A stretch of 64,000 nucleotides of DNA. Origin: Corynebacterium urogenitale. Its GTDB lineage: Bacteria > Actinomycetota > Actinomycetes > Mycobacteriales > Mycobacteriaceae. Of this stretch, positions 28,167 through 36,621 are shown piece by piece. A model generated the notes under the pieces. That model made no database searches. It was not told the origin of the DNA and worked only from the letters and a program-made list of their open reading frames with translations. The stretch's first letter is position 1, and every line of letters begins with the position of its first letter. The stretch is taken from NCBI RefSeq assembly GCF_009026825.1, contig NZ_CP045032.1:310001-374000 (forward strand), in the 5' to 3' direction. The position numbers were made by a program, and so were the translations under genes.

Positions 28167-30557
28167 ATGTCTGGTTCTTTGGTTGCCCTCGTTCTAGGGC
28201 TGGTGCTGCTCGGCCTTGCCGTGTGGCTGCTTCGCCGTGCGAATTCCTCTTCCCTTTCGTCCGACGCCATTAGGAACCAGACCAGGCCCATTCCCGCATC
28301 CTCCAGTAGTGAGCATGTTCAGGGGCTCGAGGGGGAGCCCACCGCAGGGGAAAGTGAGGAAGAAAACACCCAAGCGCTGCCTGATGATGCCGATGAGTCG
28401 GCGGATCTTCGCGCCACTGATGCTGCAGAGCCAGGGTATGCGCACGCAGGACAGAGTGATTCGAACGGGTCTTCCAGCGGAGAAGACCAAGATGAGTACC
28501 ACTCCGGGGAGGATTTCGCTGGGGATGCCGTGGGCGCGACTGGGGAAGGGGAAACAGATGAGTTCTCCGAAAGCGTCCCAGGTGACGGTGACTCCGAGGG
28601 TCCAGACGAGAGCGAATCCGTAGCCCGAGCTGCAGAATCCCGAGCAGCAGAACAACACCACGAAGAATCAGAACCGCGCGTTGGCGACCAGCGTTCTGAG
28701 AACCGAAAAAATCCGGCTGCAGAGCAACGCCCTGAGAACTCAGAGCTACCTGAGGCAGACGGACAGGACGGCTCGGCGGCTCCGGTAGTGGCAACCACCC
28801 CAGCGGAAACCAACACCCTTGCCACTGGTTCTGCCCCTGAGCGCGAGCAAGGAAGTGGCCTTCGCATCGGCAGGGGTTTTACGAGCGTGCGCAAGCGCCG
28901 CCGAACATGGGCCCAAGCTCACGGCTTCGAGTATCTCCGTGAGGACAAGCGGCTCGCAGCATCCTGGCCGGCATTCCTCCTCGGTGGAGGGGAAGAGTCG
29001 AAGCGGGTGGCTAGTGACGTCGTTAGCGGATTCTCGGAGGGGCACAACACACACATCGCGGATGTCGATGGCCATACCTTGATGGCGATGCGCCGCGATG
29101 CTTATTCCCTAGTGGAAGTGCAGTTCACAGAGGGCGAGGCGATGCCGGAGGGCATGCGCCGCTGCGAGCCATTGGACCAGCCACCGTATGTCGCGTACAC
29201 CACCGATGTTCGCGCGCTGGATCGCATGCTGGACCTGCGCGTCGAGGATGCGCTGGCATCCCTGGCGAAAGTCGCCAGCGATGTCGTGTGGTCGGGGGAC
29301 TGGGTGCTGCTGCGGATCTCCCGGAAGCTGGATACCAGCGTGTGGGATGAGATCCTGCCGCACGTGCGTGTGCTCGTCGACGCCGCTATGGTCCTGCCAC
29401 CAGAACACGTGAACATTCCACTGGAGATGGATCACGCGGACCAGACCCGCGCGATGCCGGGTGGTGCGCTAAGTATCGATGTGCATGCGAACTTGGCAGC
29501 CGCCGGGCTAGAGGCGGCGGATGCTGGAGATAGCGATGCCGGTGAATCGACTGCTGGTGACGGTGGTCGGGGCTTTGCTGAAGGCTTCGATACTGCTTCT
29601 TCGCGGAAGGGCAGCGGCGAAGGGGCGGAGCGTGGCCACCTGCGCGCGATGCCGGACCCAGTATCAGCAGCCGACGAGGCTGCTGCGGGTGGCGGTGAAG
29701 GCGTGGGTGCCGGTGGCGGCGCGGGAGTTGGCGCTGGTGAAGGTACTACTTTGGGTGCCGTCGCCGGTGAAAGCGCGGGTGCTGGTGAGGCTGGTGGTAC
29801 CGAGCAGGGTGGGGGTGCCGCAGACCAACGCGAAGAGGCATCGGTGTACTCGGAGACTGTCGGGCCCGATGACACTGCGCACCTGGACGAAGGCCGCCCA
29901 GAGGTCACGCGGCCCGCTGAGCCAGTGGTGTTCCCAACGCGTTCGGAGAACCAGAACCATGTCGGTCGCTCCAGTCACGATGGGCAGAGTTATCCGTCGG
30001 GTGCTGAGGCCGAGAGTGCGGACTTCTTCAAGGGCGCGGGCATCTTCGAAGATGACGATGATGACGGCTCCGATCACATCAACCGGCGTTTGCCACGTTT
30101 GGGCGAGGACCCCGGTCACACCAGCCAGTCGTCCGGGGGATACTCGCGTGTGATCCGTACAGAGGATGACCACGAGGCCACGATCTTCTACGACTACGAA
30201 GATGACGTGGAGGACGGGGACTCTGAGGACTTCACGAATAGCGCCCATGTGTTGCGCGCTGCCGCGGAACCCGTAGTTTCCGACGACGTGCGCGGTGACG
30301 CTGCTGGCGTGGTGGACTTCGGGAAACACGAGGGAGCCCTTGCTGCCGAGGACATCGCGGCAGACGATGCCGCCGATATTTCCGAGCTGACTACTGTCGC
30401 CAGGCTGCGGCGTGATCGCCGCCGTGCCCGCCGAGCCGCTGGTGGCGGTGGGCGCCACCGTGCCCCAGATGCGCGTCACGCCCGCCCTGAGCCCATCGAG
30501 GCCGTCGAGGTGGAGATCGAAACGGTGGACGCGGAGATCGTCGAGGACGAGGATTAG
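28167..30557 (+). CDS. large acidic membrane-anchored protein, function unknown
   Basis: The 796-residue protein has one N-terminal hydrophobic segment (LVALVLGLVLLGLAVWLL, residues 5-22) followed by a basic RR, so it is probably anchored with a cytoplasmic body. Residues 25-225 are low-complexity and rich in Glu, Asp, Ser and Ala. Residues about 230-440 look folded (TWAQAHGFEYLREDKRLAAS, then DVDGHTLMAMRRDAYSLVEV). After that come another Gly/Ala/Glu/Asp-rich stretch, short acid runs (EDDDDDGSDH) and an Arg-rich RLRRDRRRARRAAGG segment before a final acidic end. The ATG is 22 bases after gcvH. I do not recognise a family; only the central region seems useful for homology searches. Confidence 0.82.
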   Translation: MSGSLVALVLGLVLLGLAVWLLRRANSSSLSSDAIRNQTRPIPASSSSEHVQGLEGEPTAGESEEENTQALPDDADESADLRATDAAEPGYAHAGQSDSNGSSSGEDQDEYHSGEDFAGDAVGATGEGETDEFSESVPGDGDSEGPDESESVARAAESRAAEQHHEESEPRVGDQRSENRKNPAAEQRPENSELPEADGQDGSAAPVVATTPAETNTLATGSAPEREQGSGLRIGRGFTSVRKRRRTWAQAHGFEYLREDKRLAASWPAFLLGGGEESKRVASDVVSGFSEGHNTHIADVDGHTLMAMRRDAYSLVEVQFTEGEAMPEGMRRCEPLDQPPYVAYTTDVRALDRMLDLRVEDALASLAKVASDVVWSGDWVLLRISRKLDTSVWDEILPHVRVLVDAAMVLPPEHVNIPLEMDHADQTRAMPGGALSIDVHANLAAAGLEAADAGDSDAGESTAGDGGRGFAEGFDTASSRKGSGEGAERGHLRAMPDPVSAADEAAAGGGEGVGAGGGAGVGAGEGTTLGAVAGESAGAGEAGGTEQGGGAADQREEASVYSETVGPDDTAHLDEGRPEVTRPAEPVVFPTRSENQNHVGRSSHDGQSYPSGAEAESADFFKGAGIFEDDDDDGSDHINRRLPRLGEDPGHTSQSSGGYSRVIRTEDDHEATIFYDYEDDVEDGDSEDFTNSAHVLRAAAEPVVSDDVRGDAAGVVDFGKHEGALAAEDIAADDAADISELTTVARLRRDRRRARRAAGGGGRHRAPDARHARPEPIEAVEVEIETVDAEIVEDED

Positions 30558-30573
30558 CCCCTGGCGACGAGCT

Positions 30574-30667
30574 GGCATTTTCTAACACCTTGTCGAAAAA
30601 TGCCGTGCTTTTTCTTGTGTTCAGCCGAAATACGGTGGCATTTTCTGACACCGGGTGAGAAAATGCC
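30574..30667. repeat. paired 31-bp palindromes (left copy of a 94-bp element)
   Basis: Two 31-bp palindromes, 30574-30604 and 30637-30667, are separated by 32 bases. The second has perfect 10-bp arms GGCATTTTCT and AGAAAATGCC around an 11-base loop. The same two-hairpin layout with a 32-base spacer recurs at 31923-32016. The following 30668-30742 is a C/A-rich low-complexity stretch (CCAACCAACCACC-like). Confidence 0.85.
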
Positions 30668-30742
30668 AGGCCTCCCAAAAACGCCAACCACCAACCCCTC
30701 ACCAACGACCCACCAACCAACCACCAACCACCCACCAACCCC

Positions 30743-31762
30743 TCACCTCACCACACTCCTCGACCCCAGCAGATTCTGTCCTGTGCGTTCGTTCATTGCT
30801 CTCAACATCAGCTGCATGACCACGGTCCGCAGGGCTGCTGAGTTCCGCACCATGTCACTTGTCACACGGAGCACCATGTAGCCATGGGATTGCAAGAATG
30901 CTGCAACCTTCGTATCCCACTGAAACTGCTGGTTAACCCGGTGATGAGCCCCGTCGTAGAACAGTGCGATCTTCAAGGCACGGCAAAAGAGGTCAATGAC
31001 GGTAACCCATGGCCGTCCACCGGCTGGACTTCGTGAATCGGTGCCACCATCACTAAATACGGGCACCTGGCTTTCCCACGTCGGCTTGTAGTTCGCTATT
31101 TGTACGCCGGCCATGATGAGTCTCAAGATGCTTTCCATTGGCGATTCTGCGCCCGGATCGGATGCATTCCACACTTTGCGCAACCACCGTGCATGCAGGC
31201 GACCCCGCGCTACCAGCTCCACTTCCTGGAATCGGAGAGACCTTTTGATCCTGCGCACGGCATCAATCAGCTGGATCGCACGTATCTCCTCGCCGTTCCA
31301 TTCCTCGATGCTCACGACATACCAGGTCACGTTCTTCTTCTTGATCGACCTGAGCGCGCTGACGAGAGCTTCTGTGAGCTCGACCGCCTGCACCGTGGGT
31401 TCGTTAGCGTCGGGCGTCGCTAGCACTGTTTCCGCGGGGATCACCTCCTCGTCGGGTGTGAGTGAGCCCCTTGGTTGTTTGCGCGAACGGCGGCTTTCCG
31501 CGCTGGCGAGAGTCACGGTCGGGATGTCATCAACCCACCATTGGAGCCCGTGCATCGCGAGCGCGGCCCAGCTCGTGAACGCCTTATGCGGGCGCGCTCG
31601 ATGGTGTGCCAGCACTCGTGTTCGCATGGTGTGCGGCCGCCCGTCCTCGCGTTTGGGCAACCAGACGCTCGTGGTGATCTGGTCGTATTCGCGCTGCAGT
31701 TGTTGTCTGCTCATTCCTCGAGCGAGCGCGTCCTTGGTGGTGATCGGCGGGTATACCGTCAT
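30743..31762 (-). CDS. DUF559/Vsr-like endonuclease-fold protein, function unknown
   Basis: About 339 residues. The N-terminal half includes MTVYPPITTKDALARGMSRQQLQREYDQI, the kind of short HTH-like start often found before DUF559 domains. The C-terminal 90 residues contain LFYDGAHHRVNQQFQWDTKV and then YMVLRVTSDM, which resemble the YDGxxHR and FRR-like core of DUF559/very-short-patch-repair-type nucleases in Actinobacteria. ATG 31762 follows an excellent AGGAGGGGAC site; the open frame reaches 31927 but has no better start. The gene is bracketed by two related palindrome pairs and an AC-rich tract, suggesting insertion as a unit. Nuclease activity is not shown. Confidence 0.82.
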   Translation of the reverse strand: MTVYPPITTKDALARGMSRQQLQREYDQITTSVWLPKREDGRPHTMRTRVLAHHRARPHKAFTSWAALAMHGLQWWVDDIPTVTLASAESRRSRKQPRGSLTPDEEVIPAETVLATPDANEPTVQAVELTEALVSALRSIKKKNVTWYVVSIEEWNGEEIRAIQLIDAVRRIKRSLRFQEVELVARGRLHARWLRKVWNASDPGAESPMESILRLIMAGVQIANYKPTWESQVPVFSDGGTDSRSPAGGRPWVTVIDLFCRALKIALFYDGAHHRVNQQFQWDTKVAAFLQSHGYMVLRVTSDMVRNSAALRTVVMQLMLRAMNERTGQNLLGSRSVVR

Positions 31763-31861
31763 GTCCCCTCCTGGTGTTGTCCCCTTCTCGTTACGGTAGC
31801 GAATTGTCCTTTTTATGCCCGACGCCACCAGCCCCCTCCCCGCACTAAAACCCCTGGAGGC

Positions 31862-31888
31862 TGTGGATAATTTCCGGGCTGTGGATAA
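31862..31888 (-). promoter_or_regulatory. two perfect DnaA-box sequences
   Basis: TGTGGATAA, the complement of the consensus DnaA box TTATCCACA, occurs at 31862-31870 and again at 31880-31888 in the same orientation, 18 bases apart. They lie in non-coding DNA beside the palindrome pair and upstream of the DUF559-like gene. No dnaA, dnaN or AT-rich unwinding region is nearby, so this is not a recognisable origin. Confidence 0.6.
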
Positions 31889-31922
31889 GTTTTTCACCGT
31901 CGAGGGTCTTGCCGAAAGCCCT

Positions 31923-32016
31923 GGCATTTCCGGACATCCAGTGAGAAAATGCCTTGCTTTTGAGCCCCTTTAGACAAAAATCAACGGCATTTCCGGAAAC
32001 CTTGAGAGGAAATGCC
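31923..32016. repeat. paired 31-bp palindromes (right copy of the 94-bp element)
   Basis: Palindromes at 31923-31953 and 31986-32016 start GGCATTTCCGGA and end in (A/G)AAATGCC. They are separated by 32 bases, matching the pair at 30574-30667 in size, spacing and orientation. Both spacers start with (G/T)TGCTTTT. The rest of 31763-32118 contains the DnaA-like boxes and the pyrE promoter (TAGACT near 32076). Confidence 0.85.
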
Positions 32017-32118
32017 ATTTCCCAAACAGCAATGGCCGAATGCGCACGCACGTGCCCATACCCTCGACCGCTCCACTAGACTCTGACCTGACCAATCCCG
32101 ACAACGAAGGTAAGCACC

Positions 32119-32685
32119 ATGGCCCCAGCAGCATCCCCCGCCCCCGCAGTGAATCCGGAGAAGAAGCAACGCCTCGCGGAGCTGGTGAAGGAGCTCGCGG
32201 TCGTGCACGGCAAGGTCACTCTGTCCTCCGGCAAGGAGGCCGACTACTACGTGGATCTTCGCCGCGCCACCCTGCACCGCGAGGCTTCGAAGCTCATTGG
32301 CGAGTTGCTCCGCGAGCTCACCGCTGACTGGGATTACGCGCACGTGGGAGGCCTGACCCTGGGTGCAGATCCAGTGGCCACTAGCATCATGCACGCAGGC
32401 GAGAACATCGATGCCTTCGTGGTTCGCAAGGAGGCCAAGAAGCACGGCATGCAGCGCCGCATCGAAGGTCCTGATATTGAAGGCAAGCGTGTGCTCGTGG
32501 TGGAGGACACGACCACCACCGGAAACTCTCCGCTGACCGCCGTTGCAGCGGTTCGCGAGGCCGGCGCGACCGTCGTGGGCGTGGCGACCGTGGTTGATCG
32601 CGCGACGGGTGCCAAGGATGTCATCGAGGCCGAAGGCGTGGAGTACCGCAGCCTGCTTGGCCTGGAGGACTTGGATCTTGCCTAA
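32119..32685 (+). CDS. pyrE: orotate phosphoribosyltransferase
   Basis: PyrE joins orotate and PRPP to give OMP in pyrimidine synthesis. The 188-residue protein carries the PRPP loop RVLVVEDTTTTGNSPLTA and the upstream HGKVTLSSGKEADYYVDLR segment, as in the actinobacterial form. GAAGGTAAG precedes the ATG. A YhhN-family gene begins with TTG inside its last codons, so it is the first gene of an apparent three-gene unit (pyrE, yhhN, spoU). Pyrimidine control elements such as a PyrR attenuator are not visible upstream. Confidence 0.97.
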   Translation: MAPAASPAPAVNPEKKQRLAELVKELAVVHGKVTLSSGKEADYYVDLRRATLHREASKLIGELLRELTADWDYAHVGGLTLGADPVATSIMHAGENIDAFVVRKEAKKHGMQRRIEGPDIEGKRVLVVEDTTTTGNSPLTAVAAVREAGATVVGVATVVDRATGAKDVIEAEGVEYRSLLGLEDLDLA

Positions 32686-33454
32686 GACTCGCCCGTTCTT
32701 CGGCCGCCGTGGGACGCTGCGCACGGTGTATCTCGCCGCCGCGGCCACTTCTGCTGTTGCCGCCGCCCTTCCGCACGACGCCACCACGCGCCTCGTCAAA
32801 CCCACCCTCATGCCTCTATTGGCGGCTTCCTCTGATCTGTTTGCCACGCGGCGCTCCCGGGCAGGTGTGGTGGATACACCACGGGGTGCTGCGGGAAACT
32901 CAACGCCCGGTGACAGCGAGACGATTGCCGCCAAGAATCCAGTGGATACCGCGCTGCTGCTCGGCGGCTTGGCTTTCGGCTGCCTGGGGGATGTAATCCT
33001 CATGGGCAAGGACAGCCGCAGTGATGACCTGTCCGTGCGCGCCAGCAACCTCAATAAGGGAGCAGCAGCGTTCGCTGTCAACCAGTTCGCCTACCACGCG
33101 CTGCTGACTAAACAGGGCACACGGCCAGTGAAGAAGCACATTGCCCTCCGTATTCCGGCGGTGCTGGGTGGGGTGCTGTTGGCGTCGTGGAAGAACAAGG
33201 GTGCGTTGCCAGCGGCGGCAGGGTACGGCACCGCGCTGGCTGCGACCTCCGTGCTGGCGGAAGACCACAGCCCGCAAGCGGCATTGGGCGGCAACCTCTT
33301 CGTGGCCTCCGACGGGTTGATCCTCGCACGCCTGACGATGCTGAAGAACATGTCGCGGCCCGACGCGCTGGTGGATGGAGCGGTGATGGCCACATACGTT
33401 GTGGCGCAGATGCTGCTGGTGGACGCGATAGTGCAGGGCATGGTGGGCAAGTGA
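32678..33454 (+). CDS. YhhN/lysoplasmalogenase-like membrane protein
   Basis: About 258 residues form a series of hydrophobic helices. The segments KPTLMPLLAASS and LLLGGLAFGCLGDVILM resemble the conserved KPlxxx and SxxGDxxL motifs of the YhhN (TMEM86) family, which hydrolyses the vinyl-ether bond of lysoplasmalogens in animals. The bacterial substrate is unknown. The start is inferred: TTG at 32678, nine bases after GGAGG and overlapping the pyrE stop, matches the first conserved residues (PKTRPFFGRR). An insertion of about 30 residues (RSRAGVVDTPRGAAGNSTPGD) lies after the first helices. Its stop overlaps the following gene. Confidence 0.85.
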   Translation: MPKTRPFFGRRGTLRTVYLAAAATSAVAAALPHDATTRLVKPTLMPLLAASSDLFATRRSRAGVVDTPRGAAGNSTPGDSETIAAKNPVDTALLLGGLAFGCLGDVILMGKDSRSDDLSVRASNLNKGAAAFAVNQFAYHALLTKQGTRPVKKHIALRIPAVLGGVLLASWKNKGALPAAAGYGTALAATSVLAEDHSPQAALGGNLFVASDGLILARLTMLKNMSRPDALVDGAVMATYVVAQMLLVDAIVQGMVGK

Positions 33455-34134
33455 GTGAGCAGGAGCTAAGCGAACAGAACAAGCCGGGGCCAACCGAGTG
33501 GTTTCCGCACCCCGTCGGCGTGGGACCGTGGGAACAGGAACACCCTGGACAGGAGCGTCCGAGCGATGAGCGCTACGACCCCGAGCTCCTGGAGGAAGGC
33601 GACCGGCGCAATGTCGTGGACGCCTACCGCTACTGGACCCGCGAGGCGATCGTGGAGGACATCGACACGCGCCGGCACACGCTGCACGTGGCGATCGAGA
33701 ACTTCGAGAATGATTCCAACATCGGCACGGTCGTGCGTACCGCCAACGCCTTTGCCGTGGACACAGTGCACATCGTGGGGCGCAAGCGCTGGAACCGGCG
33801 CGGGGCGATGGTCACCGACCGCTACCAGCACCTGAAGCACCACGCGAGCGTGGCGGACGTGCTGGCGTATGCGGCGGAGCATGATCTGACAGTCGTGGCC
33901 GTGGACAACACCCCGGGTAGCGTGCCGCTGGAAACGGCACAGCTGCCGGAGCGCTGCTTGCTGCTCTTCGGGCAGGAGGGCCCCGGGGTCACGGCCGAGG
34001 CACAGCAGGGGTCATCGATGACGGTGTCCATCGCACAGTTTGGCTCCACTCGTTCCATCAACGCGGGCGTGGCTGCGGGCATTGCCATGCACGCCTGGAT
34101 TCGCGCTCATGCGGATTTGTCGCGCGCCTGGTAG
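33451..34134 (+). CDS. SpoU/TrmH-family tRNA or rRNA 2'-O-methyltransferase
   Basis: The 227-residue protein ends in the SPOUT-fold SpoU motifs: HVAIENFENDSNIGTVVRTANAF (motif 1), CLLLFGQEGPGV (motif 2) and MTVSIAQFGSTRSINAGVAAGIAMH (motif 3). It uses SAM to methylate a ribose in RNA. The N-terminal 70 residues are hydrophilic and specific to this group. GTG at 33451 overlaps the YhhN stop as GTGA. It keeps pyrE-like gene-order company known from other corynebacteria. Exact RNA target cannot be assigned. Confidence 0.93.
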   Translation: MSEQELSEQNKPGPTEWFPHPVGVGPWEQEHPGQERPSDERYDPELLEEGDRRNVVDAYRYWTREAIVEDIDTRRHTLHVAIENFENDSNIGTVVRTANAFAVDTVHIVGRKRWNRRGAMVTDRYQHLKHHASVADVLAYAAEHDLTVVAVDNTPGSVPLETAQLPERCLLLFGQEGPGVTAEAQQGSSMTVSIAQFGSTRSINAGVAAGIAMHAWIRAHADLSRAW

Positions 34135-34228
34135 CGCGGGCCGGTAGTGCTGGCGCGGCAAGGTGGGCTTCAACCCCGCTGTGCTCACCCCGTGACAGGC
34201 CCGAGTACGATCGGGCAAGATAGAGAGC

Positions 34229-35407
34229 GTGTTGACTACGGCTCGTGACCTCTGGGACCACCGCGCTGATCTCGCAGAACAGGCGGTGACCGAACGCCAT
34301 GCCAAACGCCTGTGGTCGATCCCGCGTACTAACTTGGGCGTGATTGCATGGCCACCGACGACGCGCGACAAGTTCTTCGTCCGGTGGCACTACTGGTGGC
34401 AGGCGCATTACCTGGATAACCAGGTGGATGCTGGCCTTCGCCGCACCACGAAGGCTCGTGTGCGCACCATCCGCAACACCATTCGCGCCATGCGTCTGCG
34501 CAACTTGCGGAGCCTCGCGAAGAACAACTATTACGACGATAAGGCGTGGCTGGCCCTTGCGATGACCCGCGCGCAGGACGTGCCGAAGATGAAGCTCATC
34601 CGCGGCCGCCGTGAGCTCATTCGCAATATCCTCGACGGCGTGGACGGGCTCACCGGGGTGCTGCCGTGGCGTGCCGGTGCGAATTTCTACAACACCCCCA
34701 CCAACGGTCCGGCAGCGATCCTGGCCGCGCGCACCGGTGATCTGCAGCTAGCGAAAAACATCATCGAGTGGACCTACGAGCATCTCATCAATGAAAAGGG
34801 CTTGGTGATGGATGGCTTGCACATGCGGATGCACGGTCCAGAGCCCGCGACTTTTCCGCATTCCTATTGCCAGGGCGTGATCCTCGGTGCGTGCACGGAG
34901 CTCGCCGTGGTCCAGCGCAGGGTTGCTGGGGTGCGATCCGATGAAGTGTCCGACGTCGGCATGTCCCACATTACTCGTGTGCAGAGGCTGGTGGAGGCCG
35001 TGGACGAGCACATGACTGATGAACACCACGTCATCAATTGGAAGACCGGCGGCGGTGATGGTGGGCTGTTCAACGGTATTCTCGTGCGCTACTTGGCCTT
35101 GGTTGCCTTGCGGCTGCCGGGCGTGAGCGAGGCGACCACGCGTGCCCGCCAGACGGCAAAGCAGATCGTCATGGCCACGGCCGAGTCCGCGTGGCGCTAC
35201 CGCTTGGAGGTGGACGGGTTGCCTGTGTTTAGTGCGCAGTGGACCCGTGACGCAGTGCTTCCGCAGGCGGGTGGTCTGGTGGGCGCAACCATCGCCGGTG
35301 CCGTGGCGAGCTCCGATATCGCGGAGCGCGACTTATCCGTGCAACTGTCCGGGTGGATGGTGATGGAGGCGGCGGCGAAGCTCGCCGCAGCCGAGTCTGT
35401 GGGTTAA
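34229..35407 (+). CDS. glycoside hydrolase family 76-like protein
   Basis: About 392 residues. Motifs such as FVRWHYWWQAHYLDNQVDAG, NYYDDKAWLALA and WKTGGGDGGLFNGILVRYLALVA fit the (alpha/alpha)6-barrel GH76 family, whose classical members cut alpha-1,6-mannan. The paired-Asp motif YYDDKAWLAL is near the usual catalytic pair. No signal peptide or membrane segment is seen, so the product should be cytoplasmic, unlike secreted mannanases. The GTG start at 34229 is the first in-frame codon that fits; the ribosome site is weak. In corynebacteria the gene sits next to fba, as here, but its substrate there is also unknown. Confidence 0.85.
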   Translation: MLTTARDLWDHRADLAEQAVTERHAKRLWSIPRTNLGVIAWPPTTRDKFFVRWHYWWQAHYLDNQVDAGLRRTTKARVRTIRNTIRAMRLRNLRSLAKNNYYDDKAWLALAMTRAQDVPKMKLIRGRRELIRNILDGVDGLTGVLPWRAGANFYNTPTNGPAAILAARTGDLQLAKNIIEWTYEHLINEKGLVMDGLHMRMHGPEPATFPHSYCQGVILGACTELAVVQRRVAGVRSDEVSDVGMSHITRVQRLVEAVDEHMTDEHHVINWKTGGGDGGLFNGILVRYLALVALRLPGVSEATTRARQTAKQIVMATAESAWRYRLEVDGLPVFSAQWTRDAVLPQAGGLVGATIAGAVASSDIAERDLSVQLSGWMVMEAAAKLAAAESVG

Positions 35408-35515
35408 TGCCCCTAAATTGGGCCGACGCTGAGCTGCGACGACCCCGTGGTGATTCCAAAACAGGCATAATTTACATCTAGATAGTCCGCCCAAGCGCAC
35501 CAACAGGAGGCATCC

Positions 35516-36550
35516 ATGCCAATTGCAACTCCAGCTCAGTATCAGGACATGCTCGACAAGGCCAAGGAGGGCGGCTACGCCTTCCCAGCCATCAACTGCA
35601 CCTCCTCGGAGACGATCAACGCAGCCCTCAAGGGTTTCGCGGATGCTGAGTCCGACGGCATCATCCAGTTCTCCATCGGTGGCGCGGAGTTCGGCTCCGG
35701 CCTGAACGTGAAGAACATGGTTGCTGGCGCCACCGCACTGGCAGCATTCGCGCACGAGGCAGCCAAGTACTACGGCGTCAACGTTGCCCTGCACACCGAC
35801 CACTGCCAGAAGGAGAAGCTGGACGGCTACGTCCGCCCGCTGCTCGAGGTCTCCCGCAAGCTCGTTGAAGCTGGCGAGAACCCGCTGTTCCAGTCCCACA
35901 TGTGGGACGGCTCCGCCGTGCCGATCGACGAGAACCTGGAGATCGCCCAGGAGCTGCTGGCCAAGTCCAAGGCTGCGAACATCATCCTCGAGGTGGAGAT
36001 TGGTGTCGTCGGCGGTGAAGAGGACGGCGTGCAGGCAAAGGCCGGCGCGAACCTGTACACCACCGAGGAGGACTTCGCGAAGACCGTTGATGCCCTCGGC
36101 ACCGGTGAGAACGGCCGCTACCTGCTGGCCGCTACTTTCGGCAACGTCCACGGTGTATACAAGCCAGGCAACGTGAAGCTGCGTCCAGAGGTGCTGGACA
36201 TGGGCCAGAAGGTCGCCGCCAAGAAGCTCGGCCTGGACGAGTCCGCTCAGCCATTCGACTTCGTCTTCCACGGCGGCTCCGGCTCCGAGAAGGAGAAGAT
36301 CGAGGAGGCTCTGCGCTATGGCGTCATCAAGATGAACGTGGACACCGACACCCAGTACGCGTTCACCCGCCCTGTCGCTTCCCACATGTTCTCCAACTAC
36401 GACGGCGTCCTCAAGGTCGACGGCGAGGTGGGCAACAAGAAGGTCTACGATCCACGCTCCTACCTGAAGAAGGCTGAGGAAGCTATGTCCCAGCGCGTGG
36501 TCGAGGCTTGTGAGGATCTGCACTCCGCTGGCAAGTCCATCGCCAAGTAA
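35516..36550 (+). CDS. fba: class II fructose-bisphosphate aldolase
   Basis: The Zn-dependent enzyme splits fructose-1,6-bisphosphate into DHAP and glyceraldehyde-3-phosphate. It has 344 residues, with the Zn-binding HTDHCQKEKLDG segment, EIGVVGGEEDG, the second His in TFGNVHGVY and a phosphate-binding FVFHGGSGSEKEKI loop. AGGAGG at 35505-35510 precedes the ATG. The coding sequence strongly prefers C/G-ending codons and shows the bias of a highly expressed gene. A terminator lies 16 bases downstream. It is essential for glycolysis and gluconeogenesis in such organisms. Confidence 0.98.
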   Translation: MPIATPAQYQDMLDKAKEGGYAFPAINCTSSETINAALKGFADAESDGIIQFSIGGAEFGSGLNVKNMVAGATALAAFAHEAAKYYGVNVALHTDHCQKEKLDGYVRPLLEVSRKLVEAGENPLFQSHMWDGSAVPIDENLEIAQELLAKSKAANIILEVEIGVVGGEEDGVQAKAGANLYTTEEDFAKTVDALGTGENGRYLLAATFGNVHGVYKPGNVKLRPEVLDMGQKVAAKKLGLDESAQPFDFVFHGGSGSEKEKIEEALRYGVIKMNVDTDTQYAFTRPVASHMFSNYDGVLKVDGEVGNKKVYDPRSYLKKAEEAMSQRVVEACEDLHSAGKSIAK

Positions 36551-36565
36551 AAACAACCTTTGATT

Positions 36566-36596
36566 CCCTCGGGCGCCACCAGCAGCCCGGGGGTTT
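36566..36596 (+). terminator. fba terminator
   Basis: CCCTCGGGC (36566-36574) pairs with GCCCGGGGG (36585-36593), with one G-U pair and a 10-base loop, followed by TTT. It ends before the DUF3151 ribosome site, so that gene may be read by terminator leakage or its own promoter. Confidence 0.8.
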
Positions 36597-36621
36597 CATG
36601 CACAGAAAGGGAAGAACTCCC

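Noticed and set aside
30668..30742. AC-rich tract (CCAACCAACC-like) as a possible coding or regulatory signal
   Set aside because: Low-complexity sequence with no start, ribosome site or symmetric structure. It probably grew by slippage.
30574..32016. 31-bp repeats with 32-bp spacers, possible CRISPR array
   Set aside because: Only two repeats per site, the repeats are full palindromes of variable sequence, the two spacers resemble each other, and no cas gene is near.
35333..36556. 407-codon minus-strand open frame opposite fba
   Set aside because: Antisense shadow of a highly biased gene (fba).
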